Source: Actinomycetes bacterium (GTDB lineage Bacteria; Actinomycetota; Coriobacteriia; Anaerosomatales; JAJZPX01). Taken from it: a stretch of 14,017 nt of DNA. Positions within the stretch are counted from its first letter, which is position 1. Each line of letters begins with the position of its first letter. Made by a program: the position numbers and the translations under genes. The stretch is from assembly GCA_021811025.1 (NCBI GenBank), contig JAJZPX010000019.1, positions 1-14,017 of the forward strand, read 5' to 3'. The notes beneath the pieces were generated by a model. The model was not told where the DNA came from, searched no databases, and saw nothing but the letters and a program-made list of their open reading frames with translations. This document shows, piece by piece, positions 1 to 6,931 of the stretch.

Positions 1-354
1 GGAGTGGTAGACGGTGATGCGCTCGAGGCGGGGCGAGTCCGTTCGCTCCGCCACCACGGCGGTGGGGAGGTGGAGCTTGCGCCCGTCGTCGAGGTGCAGG
101 TGCAGCTCCTGCTCCGCCACGCTCCGTAGGTCACCGCGCGTGGTACGGACAGGCGAGACGTGCGCGCTCATGCCGGCCAGCCACTCATGCGTCCCCGACG
201 CGAACGCCCGAACCTCGTCCTCGCCCTCGGCCGTGCCCGGGCGCACCGCGTCGACCTTCGGCGAGCCGGCGAACATCGCGAGCAGCCCTTCCGTGTCGCC
301 GTCGATGAGTAGCTGCCAGTACCGCTCGGCCATGTCGGGAAGCAGGGTGGCCAT
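1..354 (-). CDS. NTF2/SnoaL-like protein, 3' part missing
   Basis: Reading the minus strand from an ATG at 354 gives 118 residues with no stop before the window edge, so the C-terminus lies to the left. The start is preceded by AAAGGAC, a fair ribosome binding site. The N-terminus (ATLLPDMAERYWQLLIDGDTEGLLAMFAG) has the opening helix and 'DGDTEGLLAMF' turn typical of NTF2-like/SnoaL/DUF4440 folds. The middle (GEDEVRAFASGTHEWL) and later beta strands (EQELHLHLDDGRKLHLPTAVV) fit the same curved-sheet fold. Members are small cytosolic proteins, either enzymes (isomerases, dehydratases) or ligand-binding domains. No catalytic residues can be assigned here, so substrate and role are unknown. It is transcribed divergently from the membrane protein gene at 458. 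Confidence 0.72.
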   Translation of the reverse strand, partial: MATLLPDMAERYWQLLIDGDTEGLLAMFAGSPKVDAVRPGTAEGEDEVRAFASGTHEWLAGMSAHVSPVRTTRGDLRSVAEQELHLHLDDGRKLHLPTAVVAERTDSPRLERITVYHS

Positions 355-457
355 CGTCCGTCCTTTCGCCTACGACAGCGGTGTATATATCCTTCCTTTG
401 AGGGAAGCGGCAGAGGAGTTGCTGGGCAGGCGTGCCGTGACTCAAGAAAGGGGACGG
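355..457. promoter_or_regulatory. Divergent intergenic region with TATATAT core
   Basis: This 103-base gap separates two divergent starts and should hold both promoters. The only AT-rich core is TATATAT at 384-390, which could act as a -10 element on either strand. No convincing -35 hexamer sits 16-18 bases away on either side. A weak 5-bp dyad (CTTCC at 92-96 of the 300s, GGAAG at 403-407) follows it. The promoter assignment is an inference. Confidence 0.3.
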
Positions 458-910
458 ATGAGGGAGACGACGACGCGGCGTTGCCCCCTGCCGGCCGCAA
501 GCCGCCGGACGCAACTGCTGCTGGCCGGCCTGATGTGGACGGCGGTCGGGGTCGCGCTTCCCGCGGTGGGCCTGACCTGGGACGTTCAGGGGTACGGGCT
601 GCTCGGGCTCGCGTTAGCCGTGCCCTTCCTCGCCCTCGGGCTCCTGAAGTCCAGGATGCTCGACCGCATGTCGGAGGGCACCGTCGCGCACATCCTGCGT
701 CGCGACCCCGCCGGGCCCTTCGTGGGCTTCCTGCCGCTGAGAAGCTGGGCGCTCATCGGCGTGATGATGGCGAGCGGGGCGACGCTGCGCCACTTCCTCG
801 TGGGCCCGCACCCTCGCGCCTGGCTCGGATTCGTCTACGTGGCCGTCGGTTCGGCGCTGCTGATCTCGAGTCGCGGCCTGTGGAGGAGCTGGCGGCGTCA
901 GGCGCCGTAG
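458..910 (+). CDS. Small four-helix membrane protein, conserved hypothetical
   Basis: This 150-residue protein starts at ATG 458 behind AAGAAAGGGGAC. The frame stays open upstream, but only this start has a ribosome binding site, and starting further up would run through the divergent promoter region. Four hydrophobic stretches are visible: about residues 19-40, 45-63, 94-112 and 121-138. A basic loop after helix 2 (KSRMLDRM...HILRRD) and a basic C-terminus (WRSWRRQAP) put both loop and tail on the cytoplasmic side. The layout of 'LKSR..LDR', 'F.P.RSW.L...MM..G..LR' and 'GF.Y...G..L..SSR..W' resembles a family of small bacterial membrane proteins that I know only as uncharacterised. No enzymatic motif is present. 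Its last 13 bases overlap the end of the convergent GGDEF-EAL gene. Confidence 0.78.
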   Translation: MRETTTRRCPLPAASRRTQLLLAGLMWTAVGVALPAVGLTWDVQGYGLLGLALAVPFLALGLLKSRMLDRMSEGTVAHILRRDPAGPFVGFLPLRSWALIGVMMASGATLRHFLVGPHPRAWLGFVYVAVGSALLISSRGLWRSWRRQAP

Positions 911-3279
911 GCGGTCTCGCCTTCAGCGGAGAGACGCAGGCCGCCGCTCGCGAGCAGGCGGCTCAGCTGCCTGGGCGGGAGCGGCTTGCAGAGCAGATAC
1001 CCCTGCAGCTCGTTGCACCCCTGCTCGCGAAGGAAGGCGAGCTGACGGTCCGTCTCGACCCCCTCGGCCACCACGTTGAGCTTCAGGCTCTGGGCGAGAA
1101 CGATGATCGTGGTGGCGATAGCGGCGGACTCGTCGTTCTCGCACACGCCGTCCATGAACGCCTGGGCGACCTTGAGCGTGTGGATCGGGAACCGCTTCAG
1201 GCGGTCCAGCGAGCTGTAGCCCGTGCCGAAGTCGTCGATCGCGATCCGCACGCCCATGTCGCGCAGGCGCCAGAACGTGTCCAGCATGAACTCGGCGTTC
1301 TGCATCGCGATGCTCTCGGTGATCTCGAGCTCGAGCATGCCCGGCGCGAGCCCGCTGGACTCGAGGGCGCCGGCGACCGTCTCGAGCAGGTCGGCGTGCA
1401 GGAACTGGCGCGCGGAGAGGTTGACGGCCACTCGCAGCCCCGGGAAGCCTGCGTCGTGCCACGTGCGCGCCTGCTCGCACGCCACCTTCAGCACCCACTC
1501 GCCGATGGGGACGATGAACCCCGTCTCCTCGGCCAGCGGGATGAACTCGCCCGGCCCCACGAGCCCGCGTTCGGGGTGCCGCCATCTCAGGAGCGCCTCC
1601 ACCCCGGTGACCTGACCGTCGAGCACACGGGCGAGCGGCTGGTAGTGCACCTCGAGCTCGCCGCGCTCGAGCACGCGCCTCAGGTCGTTCTTGAGCGAGA
1701 ACCGCTCGAGCGCGGTCTCGTCCATCGACGGGTCGTACGCCCGCCAGGCGTTCCGCCCGCTCTCCTTGGCGCGGTACATCGCGGTGTCGGCGCACCTCAA
1801 CAGCCGCTCCGCCGTGTCCGCCGCCGGGCCGCAGAACGCGATGCCGATGCTGGCGGTGACGTGTATCTCGTGATCGCCGATCTCGAACGGCGGCCGCAGC
1901 GCCTCGAGCACCTTCGACGCCAGCGCGCCCGCGGTATCCTCGTCGGAGATGCCGGCGAGCAGGAGAGTGAACTCGTCCCCCCCGAGGCGCGCCACCGTGT
2001 CGCCTTCGCGCACGAGGTCGCGCAGCCTGACTGCGATCTCCTGCAGCAGCGCGTCGCCGATCTCGTGCCCCAGGGTGTCGTTCACCGTCTTGAAGTGATC
2101 GACGTCGAGGAACATCACCGCGAGGCCCTCCTTGTCGCGGTGGGCGTGCGCGATCGCCATGCCGAGCCGGTCCCCGAAGAGAGTGCGGTTCGCCAGGCCC
2201 GTCAGCGGGTCGAAGAACGCCATCCTCGTGATGAGCTCCTCGCTGCGCTTGCGGTCGCTTATGTCGCGGACGACGGACACGATGAGGCTCTTGTCGCCGG
2301 AGAACAGCGAGCGCGCGTGGACCTCGACGGGGAACGTCGAGCCGTCCTCGCGCCGGTTGAGCGACTCCCAGATGTGCGACCCGTCCTGCAGGACCCGCTG
2401 CGTGTGCGCTTCGCGCGCGTCCGGGTCGATCGCCACCCAGCCGTACGGCTCCAGCGCGAACAGCTCATCCCTCGTCCAGCCCCTTGCGACGGCGGCGGCC
2501 TCGTTCGCGTACACGATGCTGCCGTCGGCGTCATGAACGAGGATGGAGTCGGTCGCGCTGTCGAGCAGCAGCGACTGGAAGCGCAGCTCCTTCTCGGCCG
2601 AGAGGTCGTCCGTGATGTCGTCGCCGGAGCTCAGGACGCCCATGACCGCTCCTGCGTCGTCGCGCAGCAGCGAGTCGCGCCACGCGATGGTCCGCTCGTC
2701 GCCGGACGCGGTGAGCACGGGGTACTCGGCGTAGTCGCGGTCCGTGTTGTGCCCGTCGAGCAGCTGCTCGAAGCGCCAGCGCTGCCGCTCTCGCTTCGAC
2801 TCCGGCACGAAGCGCTCGAACCAGTCGGCGCCGAGTACGTCGCGCTCGCTCACGCCGAGGAGCCGGCAGGCGGCCTGGTTCAGCATCGTGACCTCGCCGT
2901 CCATGCCGAGACCAACCAGCATGCACCCCGCGACGTCGAGGTACTGGCGGGCGCGATCGTGCTGCTCGCGAAGCCGTGCGGTGGCACCCTGCTGCTGCTT
3001 GAAATAGGGCGCGATCTGGATGATCCCGGCGAGCAGGAAGACGGAGATCAGCAGCCGGACGGCCTCCTGCGCGGGGTCTGGCGCGGCTGTCTGCCTTCCG
3101 AAGAGCGCGGGGAGCAGAGGAAGCAGCCGGACCACGGTCATGAGGACGATCGAGGAGGAGATGAAGATCCAGGAGAGCCTGCGGCCGGTGACCGATATGA
3201 GGCGCAGCGCGAACGCGGCCGCGGCGAACTGCAGCAGTATGGACGACCAGCGCGCGACCTCGAGGACGAGGCTCTGCAT
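898..3279 (-). CDS. Membrane-bound PAS-PAS-GGDEF-EAL cyclic-di-GMP turnover protein
   Basis: The 793-residue protein starts at ATG 3279 behind AGGAGGGG. Three hydrophobic segments (about 10-30, 36-57, 74-92) form an N-terminal membrane anchor. A short helical linker, PAS domain 1 (about 112-228) and PAS domain 2 (about 235-345) follow; the second ends in the usual 'VVRDISDRKRSEE' linker. The GGDEF domain (about 350-515) has an intact GGDEF at 433-437 and the inhibitory I-site RxxD (R424-D427) five residues before it, so it should make c-di-GMP and be product-inhibited. The EAL domain (about 525-775) keeps E561 of EAL, N620, E652, D682-D683, K703, E739 and Q759. The usual LKID motif reads LKVA (702-705), so the Asp is replaced by Ala. 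The protein is probably bifunctional, with the PAS domains setting the balance. It is divergent from the helical sensor gene at 3352. Confidence 0.95.
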   Translation of the reverse strand: MQSLVLEVARWSSILLQFAAAAFALRLISVTGRRLSWIFISSSIVLMTVVRLLPLLPALFGRQTAAPDPAQEAVRLLISVFLLAGIIQIAPYFKQQQGATARLREQHDRARQYLDVAGCMLVGLGMDGEVTMLNQAACRLLGVSERDVLGADWFERFVPESKRERQRWRFEQLLDGHNTDRDYAEYPVLTASGDERTIAWRDSLLRDDAGAVMGVLSSGDDITDDLSAEKELRFQSLLLDSATDSILVHDADGSIVYANEAAAVARGWTRDELFALEPYGWVAIDPDAREAHTQRVLQDGSHIWESLNRREDGSTFPVEVHARSLFSGDKSLIVSVVRDISDRKRSEELITRMAFFDPLTGLANRTLFGDRLGMAIAHAHRDKEGLAVMFLDVDHFKTVNDTLGHEIGDALLQEIAVRLRDLVREGDTVARLGGDEFTLLLAGISDEDTAGALASKVLEALRPPFEIGDHEIHVTASIGIAFCGPAADTAERLLRCADTAMYRAKESGRNAWRAYDPSMDETALERFSLKNDLRRVLERGELEVHYQPLARVLDGQVTGVEALLRWRHPERGLVGPGEFIPLAEETGFIVPIGEWVLKVACEQARTWHDAGFPGLRVAVNLSARQFLHADLLETVAGALESSGLAPGMLELEITESIAMQNAEFMLDTFWRLRDMGVRIAIDDFGTGYSSLDRLKRFPIHTLKVAQAFMDGVCENDESAAIATTIIVLAQSLKLNVVAEGVETDRQLAFLREQGCNELQGYLLCKPLPPRQLSRLLASGGLRLSAEGETAYGA

Positions 3280-3351
3280 CTCCCCTCCTGACCGTCCGTC
3301 ACGTTGAACGTCCCCTTAATACTACTTCAGCCTGTCAGTGAGGTGTGCTAC
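3280..3351. promoter_or_regulatory. Divergent promoter region with an 11-bp palindrome
   Basis: This 72-base gap lies between the starts of the GGDEF-EAL gene and the helical sensor gene. It contains an odd-centred perfect palindrome ACGTTGAACGT at 3301-3311 and an AT-rich patch TTAATACTACTT at 3316-3327. The patch is the only plausible -10 material; on the minus strand it reads TAGTATTAAG. No well-spaced -35 is evident. A shared operator is possible but is inferred from position alone. Confidence 0.3.
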
Positions 3352-3870
3352 ATGTTAGGTTCGAAGAGAGTCGGGAGGACGGAGGGGAAGGACGGCCTCG
3401 AGGTGCATTCGGCAGAGCGTGAGTGCCTGGAACGCATGTGCGACCTGATCGGCGGCAGTGAGGAGCTGCTGGTCGGAACGGTCACGGAGGCGGTCGAAGA
3501 GCACGGCGTCGAGCACATGCCGAGGTCGGTCGAGGCGTGGCGCGAGTCGGTGCGGGGGCTGTCGGACGCGATCTTCCAGGCCGTCTACGCGCACCTCGAG
3601 CTCGACGGGCCGCGGAACGACCCCGTCCTGGCGTACGGCATCGTCCGCGGGCGCGTCCAGAACGGCCGGGGAGTTCGGCCGGAGGACTGGACGGCGCTGA
3701 TCGCCCACTATCGGCGCGCCTACCTCGACCTGATCGCGTCGGCCGGGTGCCCGCCCGAGGAGTCGTGCGCTTGCCGGGACTTCCTCGAGCGCGTCTTCGA
3801 CCGCCTCGAGAACGGCTTCGCCCTGGGCTGCGAGCCGTGCTCGAAGGGCGGCCGAGCGGCCGAAGGCTGA
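3352..3870 (+). CDS. Stand-alone helical sensor domain protein
   Basis: The 172-residue protein starts at ATG 3352 with AGGTG nine bases upstream. An in-frame TTG at 3304 and GTG at 3343 are possible but less supported. There are no membrane segments. The sequence is mostly helical. Its C-terminal half (DPVLAYGIVRGRVQNGRGV, then 'ALIAHYRRAYLDLI' at about 116-128, then 'FLERVFDRLENGF' at about 144-156) resembles the N-terminal helical input domain found in some PAS-containing kinases and related to RsbRD-N-type domains. In those proteins it is normally fused to a kinase or cyclase output; here it ends on its own. Cysteines are clustered (C133, C139, C141, C160, C163), including GCEPC near the end, so metal or redox sensing is possible. 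It lies 77 bases upstream of the PP2C phosphatase gene and may act with it. The family assignment rests on remembered motifs. Confidence 0.7.
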   Translation: MLGSKRVGRTEGKDGLEVHSAERECLERMCDLIGGSEELLVGTVTEAVEEHGVEHMPRSVEAWRESVRGLSDAIFQAVYAHLELDGPRNDPVLAYGIVRGRVQNGRGVRPEDWTALIAHYRRAYLDLIASAGCPPEESCACRDFLERVFDRLENGFALGCEPCSKGGRAAEG

Positions 3871-3881
3871 TCTTCGCGCGT

Positions 3882-3911
3882 TTGCCGAGCCCAAGACCGG
3901 CGACGTATGCT
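3882..3911 (+). promoter_or_regulatory. Possible promoter for the PP2C phosphatase gene
   Basis: TTGCCG (3882-3887) and TATGCT (3906-3911) match four of six bases each of the -35 and -10 consensus, with an 18-base spacer. They lie in the 77-base gap upstream of GTG 3948. A small dyad CTGTC-TTGC-GACAG (3910-3923) overlaps the -10 end. Co-transcription from the upstream gene is equally possible. Confidence 0.28.
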
Positions 3912-3947
3912 GTCTTGCGACAGGCGCACGGCGAGCGGGGGACTCGC

Positions 3948-5522
3948 GTGTCGGCACCCACCGGTCGGGACATCCTCGACGGACTGCCCTTCGGAGTCGC
4001 GCTGTTCGCGGCGGACGGCACCTGCCTTCACGCGAACGCGGCGTTCTGCGCGATCCTGCCTTCGCCGGCGGCGCCTGCGGGGCGCCCCGTCGGGCAGGTC
4101 GCCGCGTCCTTCTTCGGCGAGGAGCACGTCGCCGAGCTTGCGAGCGGCTTCGAGAACGTCGTGACGGACCCCTCGGCGTGCCCGCGGTGCGAGTGCCGGG
4201 GAGCCGACGGCCTGCGCTACGAGTGCGCGTGGCGGGCGTTCGCGGTATCCGAGGAAGGCGCGGCGGTGCTCGCCGTCGCCGACGTCACGCGCCACCTCGA
4301 GCACCGGGACACGCTGGAGGAGCGCGCCCGGCTCGCGGCCGTGCTGACGGGGATCGAGACCACGCTCGGCTACACGACGGACTTCGACGACATCCTCGAG
4401 ATCCTCTCGGCGGAGGCTCCCGACGGCGTCTCGTGCTCGGGAGCTGCGGTCTTCGTGCGGGAGTCGGGCGGGTGGAACGCCCTCCATCTGCGGTCCCTGC
4501 CGCACACGCTGATCGGGCAGCGTTTCGAGACCGAGGAGATCCCGTGGGCGGACGAGGCCCTCACCCGCCGGAGTCTCGCGCACGGCCCGGCGGACGGGCG
4601 GTTGGGCGAGGGGGAGTTCCTCGCGATCCCACTCGCGGCCTCGGGCGAGATATCCGCGCTGCTGCTGCTCGTGGGGACGGCGCCGTTCTCCCAGCCTGCG
4701 CTCGAGTTCGCCGACAAGCTCGCGACGCTGGCTTCGTTCGCGCTCGAGAACGCGCGTCTGCAGGCGATCGAGCGCGAGACGCGTGAGGCGCTGCAGACGG
4801 CGCTGCTCGGAGTGGTGCACGAGATCCCGGGGGTGAGGCTCGGCCATCTCTACCGCTCCGCCACCCGGCGCGCGCAGGTCGGAGGAGACTTCTACGAGCT
4901 CTTCGACCTCGGCGGCGACCGAGTGGGGGCGATCATCGGGGACGTCTCCGGAAAGGGCATCTCCGCTGCTTCCCTCGCCGCCCTCACGAAGACGACCGTG
5001 AAGATCCACGCGCGAGAGCTGGGCTCTACCGCGGCGGTGCTCGCGAAGACGAACGAGGTGCTGGTCGGCGAGTGCGAGGGCTGCGCGTTCGTCACGGTCT
5101 TCTACTGCGTGCTCGACATCGTCACCGGGGAGCTCCGCTACTGCGGCGCCGGGCATCCGCCGCCGCTGATCGGCCGCAAGGGTGGCGAGACGCTGCTTCT
5201 GCCGGTGACCTCGCCCATCCTCGGAGCCTATCGGGACCTGGCGTACGAGGAGCGGGTGACCACGCTCGGCAACGGCGACGTGCTGCTGCTGTACACCGAC
5301 GGCATCACCGAGGCGCGCAGGGAGGGGCAGCTGTACGGGCACGAGAGGTTGCTCGTGCTGCTGTCGGGGCTCGGGCGCGTGGACGTGCGCGAGCTGCCCG
5401 AGATCGTGTTCGAGGACGTGTTCGCGCACGTGCGAGGCGACTTGGGCGACGACATGGCGATCCTCGCGCTCTCGCCGACACGCGTGGACGAAGGACGGCG
5501 GCAGCAGCAGCTGCCGTTGTAG
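3948..5522 (+). CDS. PAS-GAF-PP2C (SpoIIE/RsbU-type) serine/threonine phosphatase
   Basis: The protein has 524 residues from GTG 3948, with GGGGGA upstream. The open frame extends much further left but only as a shadow of the preceding gene. Residues 8-115 look like a PAS domain (ILDGLPFGVALFAADGTCLHAN, ending VADVTRHLEHRDTLEERARL). Residues 130-270 look like a GAF domain ending in the usual signalling helix. The PP2C/SpoIIE domain spans about 285-508. It has GGDFYELF (D314), GDVSGKG (D332), 'CGAGHPPPL' (399-407), LLLYTDGITEAR (D451) and GDDMAIL (D501-D502), so all metal-binding aspartates are present and it should be an active Mn/Mg phosphatase. Known relatives dephosphorylate anti-sigma-factor antagonists in partner-switching pathways. 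No antagonist or RsbW-type kinase lies in this window, so the target is unknown. There is no membrane segment. Confidence 0.93.
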   Translation: MSAPTGRDILDGLPFGVALFAADGTCLHANAAFCAILPSPAAPAGRPVGQVAASFFGEEHVAELASGFENVVTDPSACPRCECRGADGLRYECAWRAFAVSEEGAAVLAVADVTRHLEHRDTLEERARLAAVLTGIETTLGYTTDFDDILEILSAEAPDGVSCSGAAVFVRESGGWNALHLRSLPHTLIGQRFETEEIPWADEALTRRSLAHGPADGRLGEGEFLAIPLAASGEISALLLLVGTAPFSQPALEFADKLATLASFALENARLQAIERETREALQTALLGVVHEIPGVRLGHLYRSATRRAQVGGDFYELFDLGGDRVGAIIGDVSGKGISAASLAALTKTTVKIHARELGSTAAVLAKTNEVLVGECEGCAFVTVFYCVLDIVTGELRYCGAGHPPPLIGRKGGETLLLPVTSPILGAYRDLAYEERVTTLGNGDVLLLYTDGITEARREGQLYGHERLLVLLSGLGRVDVRELPEIVFEDVFAHVRGDLGDDMAILALSPTRVDEGRRQQQLPL

Positions 5523-5547
5523 GACCGGCTCGGGTGGTAGTATCGCT

Positions 5548-5567
5548 GGAGAGCGGGGATTCTCTCC
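5548..5567 (+). other. Small stem-loop before the NYN gene
   Basis: GGAGAG (5548-5553) and CTCTCC (5562-5567) form a perfect 6-bp stem around an 8-base loop. It lies between the phosphatase stop and the NYN ribosome binding site. It has no T tract, so a terminator is doubtful; it may simply be leader structure. Confidence 0.3.
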
Positions 5568-5594
5568 GCCAGCCCAGGGAGGAGGCACGCCCGA

Positions 5595-6380
5595 ATGGCC
5601 GAGGAAGCCCATTCGCTCGCGGTGTTCATCGACTTCGAGAACCTGGCGCTCGGCTACGAGCGCGACGGGGGCCGCAAGCGCAAGGGAGCGGCGGACATGC
5701 TCGACATCTCCGCCATCCTGGAGCGGCTCGTCGAGAAGGGCAAGGTCATCTCGAAGACGGCATACGCGGACTGGAGCCGCTTCGGCCAGTACGTGACCGC
5801 AATGCACGACAACGGGATCTCGATGATGGAGATCCCGGAGCGCGGGATGACCGGCAAGAACTACGCCGACATCCAGCTGTCCGTCGACGCGATGGACATG
5901 TGCTACAGCAAGGAGCACATCGACACGTTCGCGATCATCTCCGGCGACTCGGACTTCACGCCGCTCGTGAGCAAGCTCAAGGAGAACGGCAAGAACGTGA
6001 TCGGGCTGGGCATGAAGGCGTCGACGTCGGACCTGCTCGCCAACAGCTGCGACGAGTTCATCTACTACGAGGACCTCGGCCGAGGGCCCGCCGAACCGCC
6101 GCTGACGGAGTCGGCGATCCCGAAGGCGAAGCGCCCGGCGATGCGACTGCTGATCGACACCGTGCGCGCCCTGCAGCGCGAGGATGCGGTCATGTACAGC
6201 TCGCTGCTGAAGGACACGATGAAGCGCAAGCAGCCGTCGTTTAACGAGGCCAGCTACGGGTACCGGGCGTTCTCGAACCTGCTCGAGGACGCCGAGAACC
6301 TCGGGATCGTGCAGCTGCGGATCGACCAGCGCTCGGGGACGTACGTGGTCACCGGGTTCGCCGAGAAGAAGGGCGCGTGA
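5595..6380 (+). CDS. NYN domain plus LOTUS/OST-HTH putative ribonuclease
   Basis: The protein has 261 residues from ATG 5595, with GGGAGGAGG upstream. Residues 7-160 form a NYN (PIN-like, LabA/DUF88) nuclease domain: LAVFIDFENL carries D13 and N16, NYADIQLSVDAMD carries D92, and IISGDSDFTPLV carries D118 and D120. These acidic residues match the metal site of active family members. Residues about 181-255 (MRLLIDTVRAL ... YSSLLKDTMKRKQPSF ... YGYRAFSNLLEDAENLGIV ... GTYVV) match the LOTUS/OST-HTH winged-helix domain, which in known cases binds RNA or G-rich nucleic acid. A sequence-directed cytosolic RNase is the likely role; the substrate is unknown. The stop codon lies within a strong hairpin and at the edge of the 72-bp repeats. 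It is 72 bases downstream of the phosphatase and may have its own promoter. Confidence 0.92.
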   Translation: MAEEAHSLAVFIDFENLALGYERDGGRKRKGAADMLDISAILERLVEKGKVISKTAYADWSRFGQYVTAMHDNGISMMEIPERGMTGKNYADIQLSVDAMDMCYSKEHIDTFAIISGDSDFTPLVSKLKENGKNVIGLGMKASTSDLLANSCDEFIYYEDLGRGPAEPPLTESAIPKAKRPAMRLLIDTVRALQREDAVMYSSLLKDTMKRKQPSFNEASYGYRAFSNLLEDAENLGIVQLRIDQRSGTYVVTGFAEKKGA

Positions 6381-6402
6381 AGACCGCAGGCTTCACGCGC
6401 CC
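6371..6402 (+). terminator. 12-bp hairpin over the NYN stop codon
   Basis: GGGCGCGTGAAG (6371-6382) and CTTCACGCGCCC (6391-6402) are perfect reverse complements with the loop ACCGCAGG. The TGA stop of the NYN gene (6378-6380) is inside the 5' arm. The stability suits a terminator or a 3'-end RNA stabiliser, but no T tract follows, so classical intrinsic termination is uncertain. The inner GTGAAG/CTTCAC part recurs in the second repeat copy. Confidence 0.5.
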
Positions 6403-6520
6403 GGCCGCATCCAGCAGGCTCGCTCCGCTCGCAGCTGATGCGGCCGCAGTGAAGACCGCAGGCTTCACGCGCCCGGCCGCATCCAGCAGGCTCGCTCCGC
6501 TCGCAGCTGATGCGGCCGCA
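6377..6520. repeat. Perfect tandem duplication of a 72-bp palindromic unit
   Basis: Positions 6377-6448 and 6449-6520 are identical, 72 bp each. Every unit holds two dyads. The first is GTGAAG-N8-CTTCAC. The second is CGGCCGCATC paired with GATGCGGCCG across about 25 bases, with a further CAGC/GCTG pairing inside after a one-base bulge. The unit length is a multiple of three and the frame stays open, but the reading has no ribosome binding site or protein character. It resembles dispersed extragenic palindromic elements (REP/BIME-like) rather than a gene. Whether further copies exist in the genome cannot be seen here. Confidence 0.9.
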
Positions 6521-6609
6521 GACCGCTCGCTCCCCGTCTCTCGGCGCGGCGCATGCTAGTGGACGATCGAGTCTCGCGCGAAGAGCGGGCGAATCAAGAG
6601 GGACGCACG

Positions 6610-6921
6610 ATGAGAACTCCCGCGGGCAGGGAATGCTCGTACTACTACGAGGACTTCAACAGGGGCGCCGAGATCGCCCGGTGCAGGATCAGGCGCTCGA
6701 GCGGTTCCGCGACGTGGGGGCCGCGGCAGTGCCGGCGCTGCCCGGTCCCGCAGATCGAGGCCGCCAGCGGAAGCTCGCGGCTCGACCTCACGCTGGCGGT
6801 GCGCCGCCGGCCGCTCGGGTTGGCCGAGCGGTTCGAGGTGGAGGCGTGGTGCACGGAGCACGGGCCGATCGCCGACCCGTACGTGGGGTGCCTGGAGTGC
6901 GTGGCGGAGGTGCGATCGTAG
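6610..6921 (+). CDS. Small cysteine-rich protein, probable zinc binder
   Basis: The 103-residue protein starts at ATG 6610 behind AGAGGGA. An ATG further up at 6553 in the same frame lacks a ribosome binding site. The start 'ECSYYYEDFNRG' and the stretch 'CRRCPVPQIEAA' resemble a small uncharacterised family, with related proteins recalled from Chloroflexi and Deinococcota. There are seven cysteines: C9, C25, C41, C44, C81, C94 and C97. They include two CxxC pairs (CRRC, CLEC), and H84 lies close by. This pattern suggests one or two structural zinc sites. There is no signal peptide or membrane segment, so it is probably cytosolic. The DUF488 gene begins 10 bases downstream, so the two are almost surely co-transcribed. 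The function is unknown. Confidence 0.75.
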   Translation: MRTPAGRECSYYYEDFNRGAEIARCRIRRSSGSATWGPRQCRRCPVPQIEAASGSSRLDLTLAVRRRPLGLAERFEVEAWCTEHGPIADPYVGCLECVAEVRS

Positions 6922-6931
6922 AGGGGGCGCG

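Noticed and set aside
481..3291. A 936-codon plus-strand open frame opposite the GGDEF-EAL gene
   Set aside because: It is a high-GC shadow: low-complexity Arg/Glu/Val-rich product with no domain, while the minus strand encodes complete PAS, GGDEF and EAL domains.
3304..3351. Upstream TTG start for the helical sensor gene
   Set aside because: No ribosome binding site precedes it and it would consume the divergent promoter region; ATG 3352 has AGGTG at good spacing.
3720..5918. A 732-codon minus-strand open frame opposite the phosphatase and NYN genes
   Set aside because: It spans two real genes and their gap, has no recognisable motif and is Arg/Glu/Leu-rich as expected of an antisense shadow.
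6377..6559. A 60-codon open frame through the tandem 72-bp repeats
   Set aside because: The open frame follows from a unit length divisible by three; there is no ribosome binding site, and the sequence is explained by palindromes.
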